From JACPDD01 sp040900105 (GTDB taxonomy: Bacteria; Patescibacteriota; Microgenomatia; Levybacterales; UBA12049): 12,818 nt of DNA. Both the position numbers and the translations under genes were made by a program. The notes beneath the pieces are model-generated. The model was not told the DNA's origin. It searched no databases and saw only the letters and a program-made list of their open reading frames with translations. Shown one piece after another: positions 1 through 8,625 of this stretch; position 1 is the stretch's first letter, and every line of letters begins with the position of its first letter. The DNA is taken from positions 1-12,818 of the forward strand of contig JBBDZP010000057.1 in the NCBI GenBank assembly GCA_040900105.1, written 5' to 3'.

Positions 1-985
1 TCTTAACGGCCTTCAAAATCTTGTTTTTATCCGCCCCTGTTAAGATGTTCCACCCGTCTTCAACAGTTTCCACCCATTCCGTTTCATCCCGCATGGTAAT
101 GCAGGGAACTTTTAAGAAGTAGGCCTCTTTCTGGATTCCCCCCGAATCGGTAAGAACTTTCTTGGCGTTTTCCATCAGAATTAAATTTTCCCGATATCCG
201 ACCGGATCGATTAGTTTAATTGCCGGGTAGTTAACTACCGACAGCTGCTGATCGGAAATGGCTTTCCTGGTGCGGGGGTGGATGGGAAGAACAACTGTCT
301 CCCCGCTTTCGGCCAACGCCTCGAAAATATTTTTAAGATTTTGGGGGTTGTCTGTATTTACCGGCCGGTGGACGGTGGCGTAAAGATAGGTTTTAGGTTT
401 TAGTTGGTAAGTCTTGAGAACCTCTTCCCTTCGGCCCGAGGTTAATATTTTACTGTTTGATAATACGGCGTCGTACATCACATCCCCGGTGTTAAAAACC
501 CCCTCAACGATTCCCTCTTTCTTGAGATTTTCCACCGCTGATCCAGTAGGACAGAAGAGGAGATCGGATAAATGATCGGTTACCACGCGATTCAGCTCCT
601 CCGGCATCTCGCGGTTAAAGCTGCGCAGGCCCGCTTCCACGTGGGCAACTTTAATGTGGAGTTTTGCCGCCGCCAACGACCCGGCAATTGTCGAATTAGT
701 GTCCCCGTAAACCAAAACCAAATTCGGCTTCTCTTTGACCAGAACTTTTTCGATCTCTATGAGCATCTTTCCGGTCTGCTCCCCGTGAGGACCGGACCCG
801 ACTCCCAAATTGTAATCCGGTTCCGGAATCCCCAGTTCCTTAAAGAAGACATCCGACATATTCGTATCGTAGTGCTGGCCGGTGTGAACCAGAATCTCGG
901 TAAATTTTTCTCTTAATTTTCTAGAAACCGGAGCCGCTTTAACAAACTGAGGCCGGGCTCCGATGATTGAAACTATATTTTTCAT
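1..985 (-). CDS. UDP-N-acetylglucosamine 2-epimerase family protein (non-hydrolysing, WbpI-like subfamily), 3' end cut off
   Basis: Reading the reverse strand from ATG at 985 gives 328 open codons to the window edge; the family is usually about 360-380 residues, so roughly the last 30-50 are missing. Visible motifs are GARPQFVK (9-16), HTGQHYD (34-40), GDTNS (94-98), HVEAGLRS (115-122), PEELNR (128-133), HRPVN (206-210), DSGGIQKEAY (280-289) and RDETEWVE (299-306). These define the GT-B fold epimerase family that inverts C2 of UDP-HexNAc sugars in the cytoplasm. PQF instead of PEI, and TEWVE instead of TERPE, place it nearer WbpI-like enzymes (which act on UDP-diacetamido-uronate) than classical WecB, so the substrate is uncertain. 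HRPVN has Val where relatives usually have Glu. The start overlaps the preceding glycosyltransferase stop as ATGA, so it is the last visible gene of the operon and probably translationally coupled. Confidence 0.9.
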   Translation of the reverse strand, partial: MKNIVSIIGARPQFVKAAPVSRKLREKFTEILVHTGQHYDTNMSDVFFKELGIPEPDYNLGVGSGPHGEQTGKMLIEIEKVLVKEKPNLVLVYGDTNSTIAGSLAAAKLHIKVAHVEAGLRSFNREMPEELNRVVTDHLSDLLFCPTGSAVENLKKEGIVEGVFNTGDVMYDAVLSNSKILTSGRREEVLKTYQLKPKTYLYATVHRPVNTDNPQNLKNIFEALAESGETVVLPIHPRTRKAISDQQLSVVNYPAIKLIDPVGYRENLILMENAKKVLTDSGGIQKEAYFLKVPCITMRDETEWVETVEDGWNILTGADKNKILKAVK

Positions 986-2148
986 AACTCTTTATAAATC
1001 TTCAACAATTTTTTCTCTTCAATTTCCCAATTATACTTCTCCCGAGAAGCCTTAAGTGCGTTGAGGCCCATTTTTTTCCTCTTTTTCGGATCCGACAGAA
1101 TTTCATTTATAGCCCGGGCGATATCTTTAGGGTCTTCTCCGTCGAACAAAGTTCCCGCACCGGTTTCCTCTACGACTTTCTTTAGGTTTGGAAAATTCAC
1201 CGCTGCAACCGGAAGCCCCACACTCATATATTCAAATATTTTATTAGGCAAACCATAAAAGTTGTTCAAAGAATTATTGAGAAGTTGGACTACTCCAATA
1301 TCAGCAGAAGCCGTGTAATAAGGGAGCTCTTTCAACTGAACTGCAGGAAGGAACTTAACTCTCTGGGTAGATTCGCTAGACTTGGCCACCGCACCATCGC
1401 CCATAAATACCAAATAAAAATCTTTAGGTAAATACTTAATCGAACTAACCAAATAATTTAATCCCCTCTCCGAAGACAGCGCCCCTTGGTACAGAATAAC
1501 CTTTGCATCTTTAGGTAATGAAAAAAATTTGTGAAATTTCTTATTACTTTTGGTATAACTTGGCTTGGGTGGGCAGTTCATGATCACAGTGATTCTCTTC
1601 AAACCGTAGCGATCCGCGAGTATTTCCCTTAGCGGATCGCTAACAGTAATCACCGCATCAGCTCGGTTTATAAAAGCCTTCTCGATTAAGCCGTATAAAA
1701 ACATCAAAACTGCAGAATCATTAATTTGCTTCCCAAATACTTCTACTCGATGAGATTTAATCATTTCCAAATAAAGTTCGTGGGAATCATAAACCAGTTT
1801 TGATTTATTCAGACGGGCAGCTACCGCACAGGAAAATAAAGTGTCGAGGTCATGGGCATGGTAAATATCCGCCCTTTCTCTAACTAAAGAAAATATACTA
1901 GGAATAAGTTGCGTAGGGATCCTATAAAGGTTAAACCTGATTGGCGAGTATCTGCCTTTAAGCCGTTTGATTTTAATTTCGCCAACTTTCTCATGACGGG
2001 GAAGATCTTTTCTCTCAGTGGCATAAACAGTTACATCATAACCGGCCTTCGATAAACTTTGAGATTCTTTAGTAACCCGCGCATCGTGAGTAAACGGATT
2101 ACCAACCACCATGCAAACTTTAACTTTTTTAGTTATTTTATTTATCAT
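982..2148 (-). CDS. Glycosyltransferase family 4-like protein (GT-B)
   Basis: The product is 388 residues, a normal length for a GT4 enzyme. After a short basic N-terminus comes the acceptor-side Rossmann half (VCMVVGNPFTHDARV from residue 11, HAHDLDTL 97-104, YDSHELY 120-126). The donor half carries QGALSSERGL (221-230) and the nucleotide-sugar-binding stretch PNKIFEYMSVGLPVA (291-305). Only the second Glu (E296) of the GT4 EX7E motif is present; position 288 is Tyr, as in several cytoplasmic GT4 subgroups. No membrane segment is evident, so it probably works at the inner membrane face on a lipid-linked glycan; donor and acceptor cannot be read from sequence. It starts 10 bases after the previous gene's TGA without a recognisable Shine-Dalgarno, and its own TGA overlaps the next start by four bases. 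Confidence 0.88.
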   Translation of the reverse strand: MINKITKKVKVCMVVGNPFTHDARVTKESQSLSKAGYDVTVYATERKDLPRHEKVGEIKIKRLKGRYSPIRFNLYRIPTQLIPSIFSLVRERADIYHAHDLDTLFSCAVAARLNKSKLVYDSHELYLEMIKSHRVEVFGKQINDSAVLMFLYGLIEKAFINRADAVITVSDPLREILADRYGLKRITVIMNCPPKPSYTKSNKKFHKFFSLPKDAKVILYQGALSSERGLNYLVSSIKYLPKDFYLVFMGDGAVAKSSESTQRVKFLPAVQLKELPYYTASADIGVVQLLNNSLNNFYGLPNKIFEYMSVGLPVAAVNFPNLKKVVEETGAGTLFDGEDPKDIARAINEILSDPKKRKKMGLNALKASREKYNWEIEEKKLLKIYKEL

Positions 2149-2158
2149 TCAGCAATTA

Positions 2159-3367
2159 TCATCGGAAGTAGTTGAGAAAAAGATCCGAGACCTTCTGTTG
2201 ATCGTGCCTCTCTTTAGCCACCGCGAAAGCGTTTCGGACTAGTTTCTTCCTTAGATTATTGTCAGCTAAGAGTCCTTTGATAGCACTGGCTAAAACAACC
2301 GGATCCTTTTGATCAACCACTAGCCCCCAACCAAGTTTTCGTGCGTCTTCGGCGATGTAAGAATCGGGAGGAGCATGCACAAGTATAGGAACCCCTGAAA
2401 CTAAATATTCCGGCAGCTTGCCCGGAGAAGCTGTGCGAGGAATTTCTGGAAAAGGAGTTTCAAACCCCATGGGCAAAAACAATATGTCGGCCTTGGATTG
2501 CTCTCTCTTGATATCAGTGTTCTTAGAAAATCCCAGACTTACCTTATCTCCCCAGACTCCAATCCTTTCAAGTTGCTCCTTAGTCAAGGCAGTAAATATT
2601 TTTAACGAAACCTCTGGAACTAAGTTGAGAGCCTTAATTAAGTTAATAACAGAGTCCTTCTGCGCCCAATAAATAATAGCTCCAGTATATGTAACAAGAG
2701 GCTTTTCTTTTGCCGTTTTAGCATCGACTACGTCTGGAATCCTGATAGTATGTTCAACCACGGTAGGTTCTATTTGGTAAAGTTTTCGATAATATTTAGC
2801 GGTCTTGTCGTTGGTAACGAAAACCCTTGAAGCATGGCGAAGTATTATCCTCTCCATAAGATTTGCTATCACACGTTTAGGAAAACTGAAGTTATTATGA
2901 GCATACAAATCAAATAAAAAAACATATAGAGGGACCCCAGTCCTCCGAGAAGCAAGGTATGACCCCAGTAAAAACGGGCCGTTATCTGAGGTACCCATCA
3001 ACAAGTCGACTGATTCATTTTTAGTTATCTCTACGGCTCGATTACGAATTTCGATAATCTTCTTAAGATCTCTCAATTCAACTATTAATGGCGAAATAGT
3101 TCGGCGAAAGACAAACCCAAATGCTTTATAGAATAAGTTAGTTGGCCTAGAGCGACCTTGGTTGGGGTGGGAAGCTAATACACTACCAATAAAAAAATAC
3201 TTTGCAGGCAAACGCTTCCCAACACTGTTGCCTTTAAAGGCCGCGGTTGAAGAAGTTAAAATAAGGTAAGAATTTTTAGGAAATTTATGTAATAGTCTTC
3301 CTAAGATGATTGGTGAACCGCCCGCTTGTGGTGGGGCCCAAGCTGAAATAATTAGTGTTCTTTTCAC
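2159..3367 (-). CDS. Glycosyltransferase, GT-B fold, GT4-like (divergent)
   Basis: The 402-residue product starts at GTG. It has an N-terminal APPQAGGSPI loop (11-20), typical of GT-B enzymes that begin with a glycine-rich acceptor-domain loop, and TYTGAIIYWAQ (226-236) at the start of the donor domain. PGKLPEYLVSGVPILV (315-330), with E320, corresponds to the donor-binding Glu region of GT4. A classical EX7E pair is not seen. No signal peptide or transmembrane helix is apparent. It follows the dehydratase gene after 35 bases, the longest gap in the operon, with no hairpin terminator in between. The gene looks AT-richer than the sugar-nucleotide genes beside it, as is common for glycosyltransferases in variable polysaccharide loci. 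Linkage and donor are unknown. Confidence 0.82.
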   Translation of the reverse strand: MKRTLIISAWAPPQAGGSPIILGRLLHKFPKNSYLILTSSTAAFKGNSVGKRLPAKYFFIGSVLASHPNQGRSRPTNLFYKAFGFVFRRTISPLIVELRDLKKIIEIRNRAVEITKNESVDLLMGTSDNGPFLLGSYLASRRTGVPLYVFLFDLYAHNNFSFPKRVIANLMERIILRHASRVFVTNDKTAKYYRKLYQIEPTVVEHTIRIPDVVDAKTAKEKPLVTYTGAIIYWAQKDSVINLIKALNLVPEVSLKIFTALTKEQLERIGVWGDKVSLGFSKNTDIKREQSKADILFLPMGFETPFPEIPRTASPGKLPEYLVSGVPILVHAPPDSYIAEDARKLGWGLVVDQKDPVVLASAIKGLLADNNLRKKLVRNAFAVAKERHDQQKVSDLFLNYFR

Positions 3368-3402
3368 TGCAGTTTCCCATCTACAAGAATCAATTCAAAC
3401 TT

Positions 3403-4473
3403 TCATCGGAGAAGTTCTCCTTCTCGCCCTGCCTGCTGCTCAATAAGTAACCCATGTTCTTTAAGATATGCCGAGGTTTCTTTTAGGCCCATCAAAGTGT
3501 CGTTGGAACTGTACTCCTTTTTAAGTGCGGGCTTTTCTTTTCCAGTTGTATGGGCCAGCTCCGGTAACATCGATTGGATTGCATAGTACCCCTTGCGTTC
3601 GAAGGTCCGCCAAGCCTCTTCATCCGAGACCATAATCTCATGGACCTTCTCACCGGGACGAATGCCAGTAATTTTTATTTTAATGTTTCTATCGCCAATT
3701 AAAGCTTCGGCTAGATCCATCATCGTAGAAGCCGGGACTTTAGGAACAAATACTTCTCCGGGTTTAGCATACTTCAGGGCCGCGATAACAATATCAACCG
3801 CTTGATCCAGAGGAAGCAAAAAGCGGGTCATATCTTTGGTGGTTACTGTTACTGGGCCCCCGTTTTTGATCTGTTCGTGAAAAAGCGGAATAACTGAACC
3901 GCGAGATGCCAAGACATTGCCGTAACGAACACAAACAAATCTGGTCCGAGAACAGCTGATATTGCCGCTAATAAAAATCCGTTCTTGGAGAGCTTTAGAC
4001 ATTCCCATAACATTTACCGGCTTGCATGCTTTATCGGTCGAAACTCCAACCACCACCTCGACAGGGAGATCATGCTCTCTAATCGCCCGCAGGATGTTCT
4101 CCGGACCGATAATGTTTGTTTGGACAGCTTCATATGGGAAATACTCACAGGAAGGGACTTGTTTTAAGGCGGCAGCATTAATAATGATATCCACGCCCCT
4201 TAGGGTCGAAGCAATGGAGTGGAAGTCCCGGACATCACCAATGCGAAATTCCAGTAGACTCCTAAAATTGTTGTAGATTACCTCGTCGGTCGGATTTTTA
4301 GCCTTCTTTTGATACTCAACCCGCATATAATGCTGCTTGGCCTCGTCGCGAGAAAAAATAATAATTTTCTTTGGAAGACCTTCTGATCCTGAGAGCAAAC
4401 GCTTTGTTAAAACCTTGCCAAGCGAACCAGTACCGCCAGTTATTAGGACAACTTTGTTATCAAAATAGGACAT
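3403..4473 (-). CDS. fnlA: UDP-GlcNAc 4,6-dehydratase/epimerase (FnlA/CapE/WbjB family)
   Basis: This 356-residue extended SDR enzyme has the NAD(P)-binding GGTGSLG (13-19), AALKQVPSCE (101-110) and STDKA (145-149). The active-site Tyr of YxxxK is replaced by Met (M156, K160 in VNVMGMSK), a hallmark of the FlaA1/CapE inverting dehydratases. IRPGEKVHE (271-279) and the length match the short soluble FnlA/CapE/WbjB group, not the membrane-anchored CapD/PglF group. Family knowledge: these enzymes convert UDP-GlcNAc to a UDP-2-acetamido-2,6-dideoxy-L-hexos-4-ulose by 4,6-dehydration with C5 (and C3) epimerisation, the first step to L-FucNAc or L-RhaNAc/L-QuiNAc. The upstream neighbour, 14 bases away, encodes the expected 4-keto-reductase. 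FlaA1/PseB-like activity is the main alternative, but the pathway partners argue against it. Confidence 0.92.
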   Translation of the reverse strand: MSYFDNKVVLITGGTGSLGKVLTKRLLSGSEGLPKKIIIFSRDEAKQHYMRVEYQKKAKNPTDEVIYNNFRSLLEFRIGDVRDFHSIASTLRGVDIIINAAALKQVPSCEYFPYEAVQTNIIGPENILRAIREHDLPVEVVVGVSTDKACKPVNVMGMSKALQERIFISGNISCSRTRFVCVRYGNVLASRGSVIPLFHEQIKNGGPVTVTTKDMTRFLLPLDQAVDIVIAALKYAKPGEVFVPKVPASTMMDLAEALIGDRNIKIKITGIRPGEKVHEIMVSDEEAWRTFERKGYYAIQSMLPELAHTTGKEKPALKKEYSSNDTLMGLKETSAYLKEHGLLIEQQAGREGELLR

Positions 4474-4487
4474 CGTAATAGTTTAAC

Positions 4488-5381
4488 TTACTTTCTATCC
4501 CTATACCAGGGTGACGCCAGAAAATGCTCATGCATAATGGGAACAAGTTCCTCCCAACTCGGCGACACAAAACCGGTTTCTTGGCGAAACCGGGTTGAAT
4601 CTAGCGAACGGTCAATCACTAACTGTTCGCTGGGATTAATTTTTATTTCTTTGCTGTATCGCTTAGCGATAAGTGAGATAAGATCATATTTAGAGATTGG
4701 CTCCGCTGACACGTGGTATAAACCCTTCAAGTTTTTGTTAGGAATAATGTATTTATCGATAATATCCGCTAAATAAACAGTTGGAAAACCGCTAAATACA
4801 GCCTTGGTAAAACCGTTTACCTCGCCTTCTTGAGAAAGGAACCAATCCACTAAACTGGCGTAACTTTTTAGCTCGTGGCCAATGATTGAGGTTCTGATGG
4901 TAAGGGCATTGCCGTAATCAACTTCGCCAAGTCGCTTGGTCGTTCCGTAAATATCTGATGCGAACTCTTTATCTTCCTCGGTGTAATTTCCTTTCACACC
5001 GTCAAAAACGCAATCGGTACTAACTTGCATATAACGACCGCCGACATCTTCGGTTAGCTTAGCCAGCTGATGCGGGAGTACTGCATTTAAATGAATCGCT
5101 GACAAGGGATCCTTGGCATCCGGCCGCTGTTTAATAAGCCCAATACAATTAACAACAAAATCGGGTTTAATCTCATCAAACACTTTTCTAACCGAATCGA
5201 GATTATCTGCATCAACGTTTAGATAAACGCGTTTGAGTTGTTCCGGCGCTAAATGCTTGGCTAAACTTTCAACCAACTCTCGGGCAGTACCGTAAACAAC
5301 CAGATTTTCATCTTTGGACAGCTCGGTAAAAAGCGTATGTCCGAGCATGCCGGTCATCCCGACAATAAGTACTTTTGTCAT
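4488..5381 (-). CDS. RmlD-like SDR, UDP-4-keto-6-deoxy-L-HexNAc reductase (WbvR-like; lacks the CapF/FnlB cupin)
   Basis: The 297-residue product is a single-domain extended SDR of the RmlD family: GMTGMLG (8-14), NCIGLIKQ (78-85), STDCVFDG (121-128), catalytic Y145/K149 in YGTTK, and a C-terminal LDSTRFRQETGF-type substrate region (from 260). It lies directly upstream of the FnlA-type dehydratase, so its probable role is NAD(P)H reduction of the 4-keto intermediate. CapF/FnlB/WbjC enzymes are about 370 residues with a C-terminal cupin that epimerises C3; nothing of that is present here and the gene ends normally in TAA. This fits a WbvR-type reductase giving UDP-L-RhaNAc. A generic dTDP-4-dehydrorhamnose reductase is the alternative, but no RmlA/B/C is visible. 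The start overlaps the previous stop as ATGA. Confidence 0.88.
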   Translation of the reverse strand: MTKVLIVGMTGMLGHTLFTELSKDENLVVYGTARELVESLAKHLAPEQLKRVYLNVDADNLDSVRKVFDEIKPDFVVNCIGLIKQRPDAKDPLSAIHLNAVLPHQLAKLTEDVGGRYMQVSTDCVFDGVKGNYTEEDKEFASDIYGTTKRLGEVDYGNALTIRTSIIGHELKSYASLVDWFLSQEGEVNGFTKAVFSGFPTVYLADIIDKYIIPNKNLKGLYHVSAEPISKYDLISLIAKRYSKEIKINPSEQLVIDRSLDSTRFRQETGFVSPSWEELVPIMHEHFLASPWYRDRK

Positions 5382-6520
5382 TCTTTTAACATCGTATTAT
5401 ACATCTCTATAGCTTTATCTTTAACGATCTTCTGGCCCAATCTTTTTTTAGCGGTTTCCCAATTAATATCGGCGGCCGTATCAACTAATTTATCGTCGGT
5501 TAAAGCTATTCGGATCTTACGTTCTATTATTTCCGGATCCTCCGGAGGAACTAAGAAACCGCTTTTTCCGCACTCAATCCATTCATTAGCGCAACTGGTA
5601 TCGGATTGGATAGGAAAAGAGCCCATCACTAAAGATTCAAGAAAAGAGGTGCTAATAGCGTCACTGATACTTAAACCGATTGATACTCGAGACATTCCAT
5701 GAAGCTTCAAAATTTCCTCGTGCGGAGTCTGTAGGGGCAGGATACTGGTAGGAACTCCTGTTTTTGCGGAAAAAAGCTTGGCGGCTATCTGGACCCCAGA
5801 AATACCCTTTTCATCAGCCGAATAAATAACTATTTCAAAACCTTTTAACAGATCAGAGCAGCGCTCAAGCGCTCTAAGGCCAACCAAAGCCCTCCCTGCC
5901 CAGCCTTGATACCCTTTAAGTGCTATTACTTTTCTTTTAGAGGTTTTCCCGGGTGCGCGTAATTTCTTAACCAACTCCAAATCCATTCCCCCAGCGTTTG
6001 GAACAACCGGCATAATCTTACCTTTGAATCCAGACTCTCGTGCAAGATCGATATCCCTCTGACATTCGCATGAATAGTAATCGCAGTGACTTAAAACGCT
6101 GCGTATTTTATCCTTGTGTTCCTCAAGCTGCCCAAATAGATATATATCACTTCCCCAGTTTGTCACTAACCATTTAGGAAACTCTCCTTTCCATTGCTTT
6201 CTAACCTCATCAACAAGATATCCGGCGTGCTGAATCTCTAGTGAATGAATGACATCTGGTCGAAGTTTGTTGATGAGTCTAGCAAGTTGGCGTGTCCGAT
6301 AATCTTGGCCGAATAGACGATTAAATAGAGAGTGGCCGACCAAAGCGAGAAAGTGGGGGTTAGAAACCGCACGATGTATTGTTACACCACTTATATCGGG
6401 GTAAACGCTTCCAGTTCCAATACTCGGAAAAAGATGGATGTCCCAACCTTTGTTGCAAAGCTGTTTAACCCAACGGGCGGTATGTACACTGTTGCCCATA
6501 GCAACAAAAAGAATTTTCAT
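5378..6520 (-). CDS. Glycosyltransferase, GT4-like (GT-B), related to the first gene of the operon
   Basis: The product is 380 residues. The N-terminus ILFVAMGNSVHTARWVKQL resembles that of the glycosyltransferase at 11414-12529 (SVHxxRWV), and both have a WGSD motif (NWGSDIYLF, 121-129), so the two are probably paralogous. The donor-domain segment has D287-x7-E295 in place of the usual EX7E, followed by ANEWIECGKSGFLVPP (311-326), the typical GT4 nucleotide-sugar stretch. A cysteine-containing HCDYYSCECQ segment (145-154) lies in the middle. No membrane helix is seen. The gene begins 24 bases after the FkbM gene and its stop overlaps the reductase start by four bases. Sugar specificity cannot be inferred. 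Confidence 0.84.
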   Translation of the reverse strand: MKILFVAMGNSVHTARWVKQLCNKGWDIHLFPSIGTGSVYPDISGVTIHRAVSNPHFLALVGHSLFNRLFGQDYRTRQLARLINKLRPDVIHSLEIQHAGYLVDEVRKQWKGEFPKWLVTNWGSDIYLFGQLEEHKDKIRSVLSHCDYYSCECQRDIDLARESGFKGKIMPVVPNAGGMDLELVKKLRAPGKTSKRKVIALKGYQGWAGRALVGLRALERCSDLLKGFEIVIYSADEKGISGVQIAAKLFSAKTGVPTSILPLQTPHEEILKLHGMSRVSIGLSISDAISTSFLESLVMGSFPIQSDTSCANEWIECGKSGFLVPPEDPEIIERKIRIALTDDKLVDTAADINWETAKKRLGQKIVKDKAIEMYNTMLKE

Positions 6521-6544
6521 GCTATATATCCAAGATCCTTAATC

Positions 6545-7384
6545 TCACGAACGCGTCGAACGGCAGCCAAAGAAGCACCTTCTATCCTCCTCTTTGATAA
6601 GCTTCATTTGGTACCCGACTTCTTCAAAAATCTCCATTAATCGGTACATGTTGTAGATCGAGTGAACCTCAACAAGCACCATCGGGTTGATTGCTCTAAG
6701 TACCTTCTTAGCACCAGATAGCACTAAGTATTCTGCGCCCTCTACATCGATCTTCATGAGATCAGGACGAACTTGGTGACCAAGTAATTTATCTAAATGG
6801 TCAATAGTGGCAGTTTTAACCACTGTCTTCTGAAAACCCATCCTCTTGTAATCTTCACGGGTAGCTGGGGTATGAGATTCAACCAAAAAACTCCCGCTAC
6901 TTTGGCCATTTTCTATGTCAGGGCTAAAATTAAATTCCTGCTTACCATCTTTATTGGATAACGCAACGTCGAGAACCTGTATGCGTGGAGAGAGGTCAGA
7001 ATTCTCCTTTATGTTTGATTTGAGTCTCTCCAGATTAACCTTATTTGGTTCAAAAGCATAAACTTTACCTCTGTCGCCGACCAAATCAGCAAACATCAGG
7101 GTGTGATATCCAATATGTGCACCGATGTCTAGAACTGTCTTACCACTAAGTGATTTCGACTTTAGATAATCAAACATAAAACCGTCAAGGGTTCCGGAAA
7201 GTATTTCAGCCTGCCACAGATTATCAACAGGGTCAATTAGAAACTTACGGCCCTTCAAACGTCCGCCGTGAATCGTATGCCACTTTGGATAGTATTGCTT
7301 CGTCTTCGGATTATTTTTAGATCGAATATATCCTAAAACCTTAAAAACAGCCGGGGGTATAAATTGGGATATAAATTTTCTCAT
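6545..7384 (-). CDS. FkbM family SAM-dependent methyltransferase
   Basis: The product is 279 residues from ATG at 7384. SAM-binding motif I is VLDIGAHIGYHTLMF, followed by YAFEPN with the acidic post-I residue. Then come LMKIDVEGAEYLVLSGA and VLVEVHS, the signatures of the FkbM O-methyltransferase family. The frame stays open to another ATG at 7438, but that start would overlap the Wzt gene by 52 bases. The 7384 ATG lies two bases after the Wzt TAG with an AAGGTG Shine-Dalgarno about 11 bases upstream, and the protein from there begins plausibly with MRKFISQF. FkbM enzymes often O-methylate sugars or glycans. Tight coupling to the ABC exporter suggests it modifies or caps the exported polysaccharide; the exact hydroxyl is unknown. 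Confidence 0.9.
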   Translation of the reverse strand: MRKFISQFIPPAVFKVLGYIRSKNNPKTKQYYPKWHTIHGGRLKGRKFLIDPVDNLWQAEILSGTLDGFMFDYLKSKSLSGKTVLDIGAHIGYHTLMFADLVGDRGKVYAFEPNKVNLERLKSNIKENSDLSPRIQVLDVALSNKDGKQEFNFSPDIENGQSSGSFLVESHTPATREDYKRMGFQKTVVKTATIDHLDKLLGHQVRPDLMKIDVEGAEYLVLSGAKKVLRAINPMVLVEVHSIYNMYRLMEIFEEVGYQMKLIKEEDRRCFFGCRSTRS

Positions 7385-7386
7385 AT

Positions 7387-8625
7387 CTATTCTTTCACCT
7401 TTTTGTAGTCGATTATAGCCGGACAAAGTATTGGCCATTCTGGATAACGCGGTAATACTAGCTTCTCCTGATTATCAATTACCTGACATCTTATACCATC
7501 AACGATGTGATCAATATAGGGTAAACCACCTTTAGGACCAAGCGCTAGATCAACAATCAGGTCAGAAACGGTTAATTGGGGTGGTGCAAACTCAAGTCCC
7601 ACCCTCAATCGCCGGTCTGTCGGTAAAGTATTTAAACCCTGCATAGCATGAGAGAAATTCCAAAGAGGCCGCCGCAGCCCATCGAAAAAAGCAGCAGCAA
7701 TTTCCAAAGGAACCATAGTTGGATTATCAAGTTCGTAAACTAATCTGAATGGATCACCACTTTTTAGTTGGGTAACTTTCTTACCGTCAATTGTTTCTAA
7801 CCAAACTTCAGCAATTCTTGGTTTGGATAATACTTTAACCGGCTTTGCTTGGTACGAAGTATCTACCCCAGAATCCATATACTCCTTGATAACCAATGTA
7901 ACCGCGCCGTCACTTGCTACCCGCCCATCCCTAAGAAGAATAGCTCGACTACAAAGGGATGAAATAGCGCTGAGATTATGACTAACAAAAAGAACAGTTC
8001 TTCCACCTTTGCTAATCTCTTCCATCTTTCCTAGCGATTTTTGCTGAAACTGCATGTCACCAACAGCTAAAACTTCGTCAATTACCAAAATATCTGGTTC
8101 GAGATGAGCTGCTACTGCAAAAGCCAACCGCACATACATCCCAGAGGAATAAAATTTAACGGGTGTATCTAGAAATTTCTCTATCTCCGCAAAATCCACA
8201 ATCTCATCAAACTTGCGCGAAATTTCCTTGCGGCTCATTCCCAAAAGCGCGCCGTTAAGATAAATGTTATCCCGCCCGGTTAGTTCGGGGTGGAATCCGG
8301 TACCGACTTCCAAGAGTGAAGCTACTCGTCCCCTAAGAACTGCGCTTCCTTTGGTAGGTTCAGTGATTCGGGAAAGAACCTTAAGAAGGGTGGATTTTCC
8401 AGCGCCATTTCGCCCAATAATCCCCAAAACCTCACCTTGCTTAACATCAAAGCTTACATCTTTAAGCGCCCAAAATTCCTCCTTGTCGCTCCGGTGACCG
8501 CGCAAAAAACGAATCGGGGTTTTGGCGACTTCAATTAAATCCTCTCGCAAAGTGTGATAGGGCTTCCGCACGTGCGAGATGTTATAAACCTTAGATAAAT
8601 TTTTAACTTCGATAATTGGCTTCAT
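7387..8625 (-). CDS. wzt: ABC transporter ATP-binding protein for polysaccharide export, with C-terminal Wzt-type carbohydrate-binding domain
   Basis: The 412-residue product has an N-terminal ABC domain (about 1-240) with Walker A GRNGAGKST (71-79), the FHPELTGRDN stretch (111-120), signature YSSGM (149-153), Walker B DILVIDE (168-174) and switch His206 (FVSHNL). The opening segment YHTLRED and FWALKDVSF is typical of the Wzt/TagH/RfbE group. After a linker, residues about 251-395 form an extra domain with the features of the Wzt C-terminal beta-sandwich. In E. coli O9a this domain recognises the modified non-reducing end of the glycan and is required for export. It should pair with the permease upstream (ATGA overlap) at the cytoplasmic membrane. 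The FkbM methyltransferase gene starts two bases after its stop. Confidence 0.95.
   Translation of the reverse strand: MKPIIEVKNLSKVYNISHVRKPYHTLREDLIEVAKTPIRFLRGHRSDKEEFWALKDVSFDVKQGEVLGIIGRNGAGKSTLLKVLSRITEPTKGSAVLRGRVASLLEVGTGFHPELTGRDNIYLNGALLGMSRKEISRKFDEIVDFAEIEKFLDTPVKFYSSGMYVRLAFAVAAHLEPDILVIDEVLAVGDMQFQQKSLGKMEEISKGGRTVLFVSHNLSAISSLCSRAILLRDGRVASDGAVTLVIKEYMDSGVDTSYQAKPVKVLSKPRIAEVWLETIDGKKVTQLKSGDPFRLVYELDNPTMVPLEIAAAFFDGLRRPLWNFSHAMQGLNTLPTDRRLRVGLEFAPPQLTVSDLIVDLALGPKGGLPYIDHIVDGIRCQVIDNQEKLVLPRYPEWPILCPAIIDYKKVKE
7395..7404 (-). promoter_or_regulatory. Shine-Dalgarno deciding the FkbM start
   Basis: On the minus strand AAAAAGGTGA lies inside the last codons of wzt, ten bases before ATG 7384. 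It supports the downstream start of the FkbM gene over the in-frame ATG at 7438. Confidence 0.55.

Noticed and set aside
572..916. A 114-codon plus-strand open frame
   Set aside because: It is antisense to the conserved epimerase gene, and its translation has no domain features.
3368..3402. A possible internal terminator or promoter in the 35-base gap before the glycosyltransferase at 2159-3367
   Set aside because: No stem-loop with a T-run and no convincing -35/-10 pair was found; the gap is too short to argue for a separate transcription unit.
7385..7438. An 18-residue N-terminal extension of the FkbM protein (start at 7438)
   Set aside because: It would overlap the end of wzt, and a Shine-Dalgarno with an ATG two bases after the wzt stop offers a better start at 7384.
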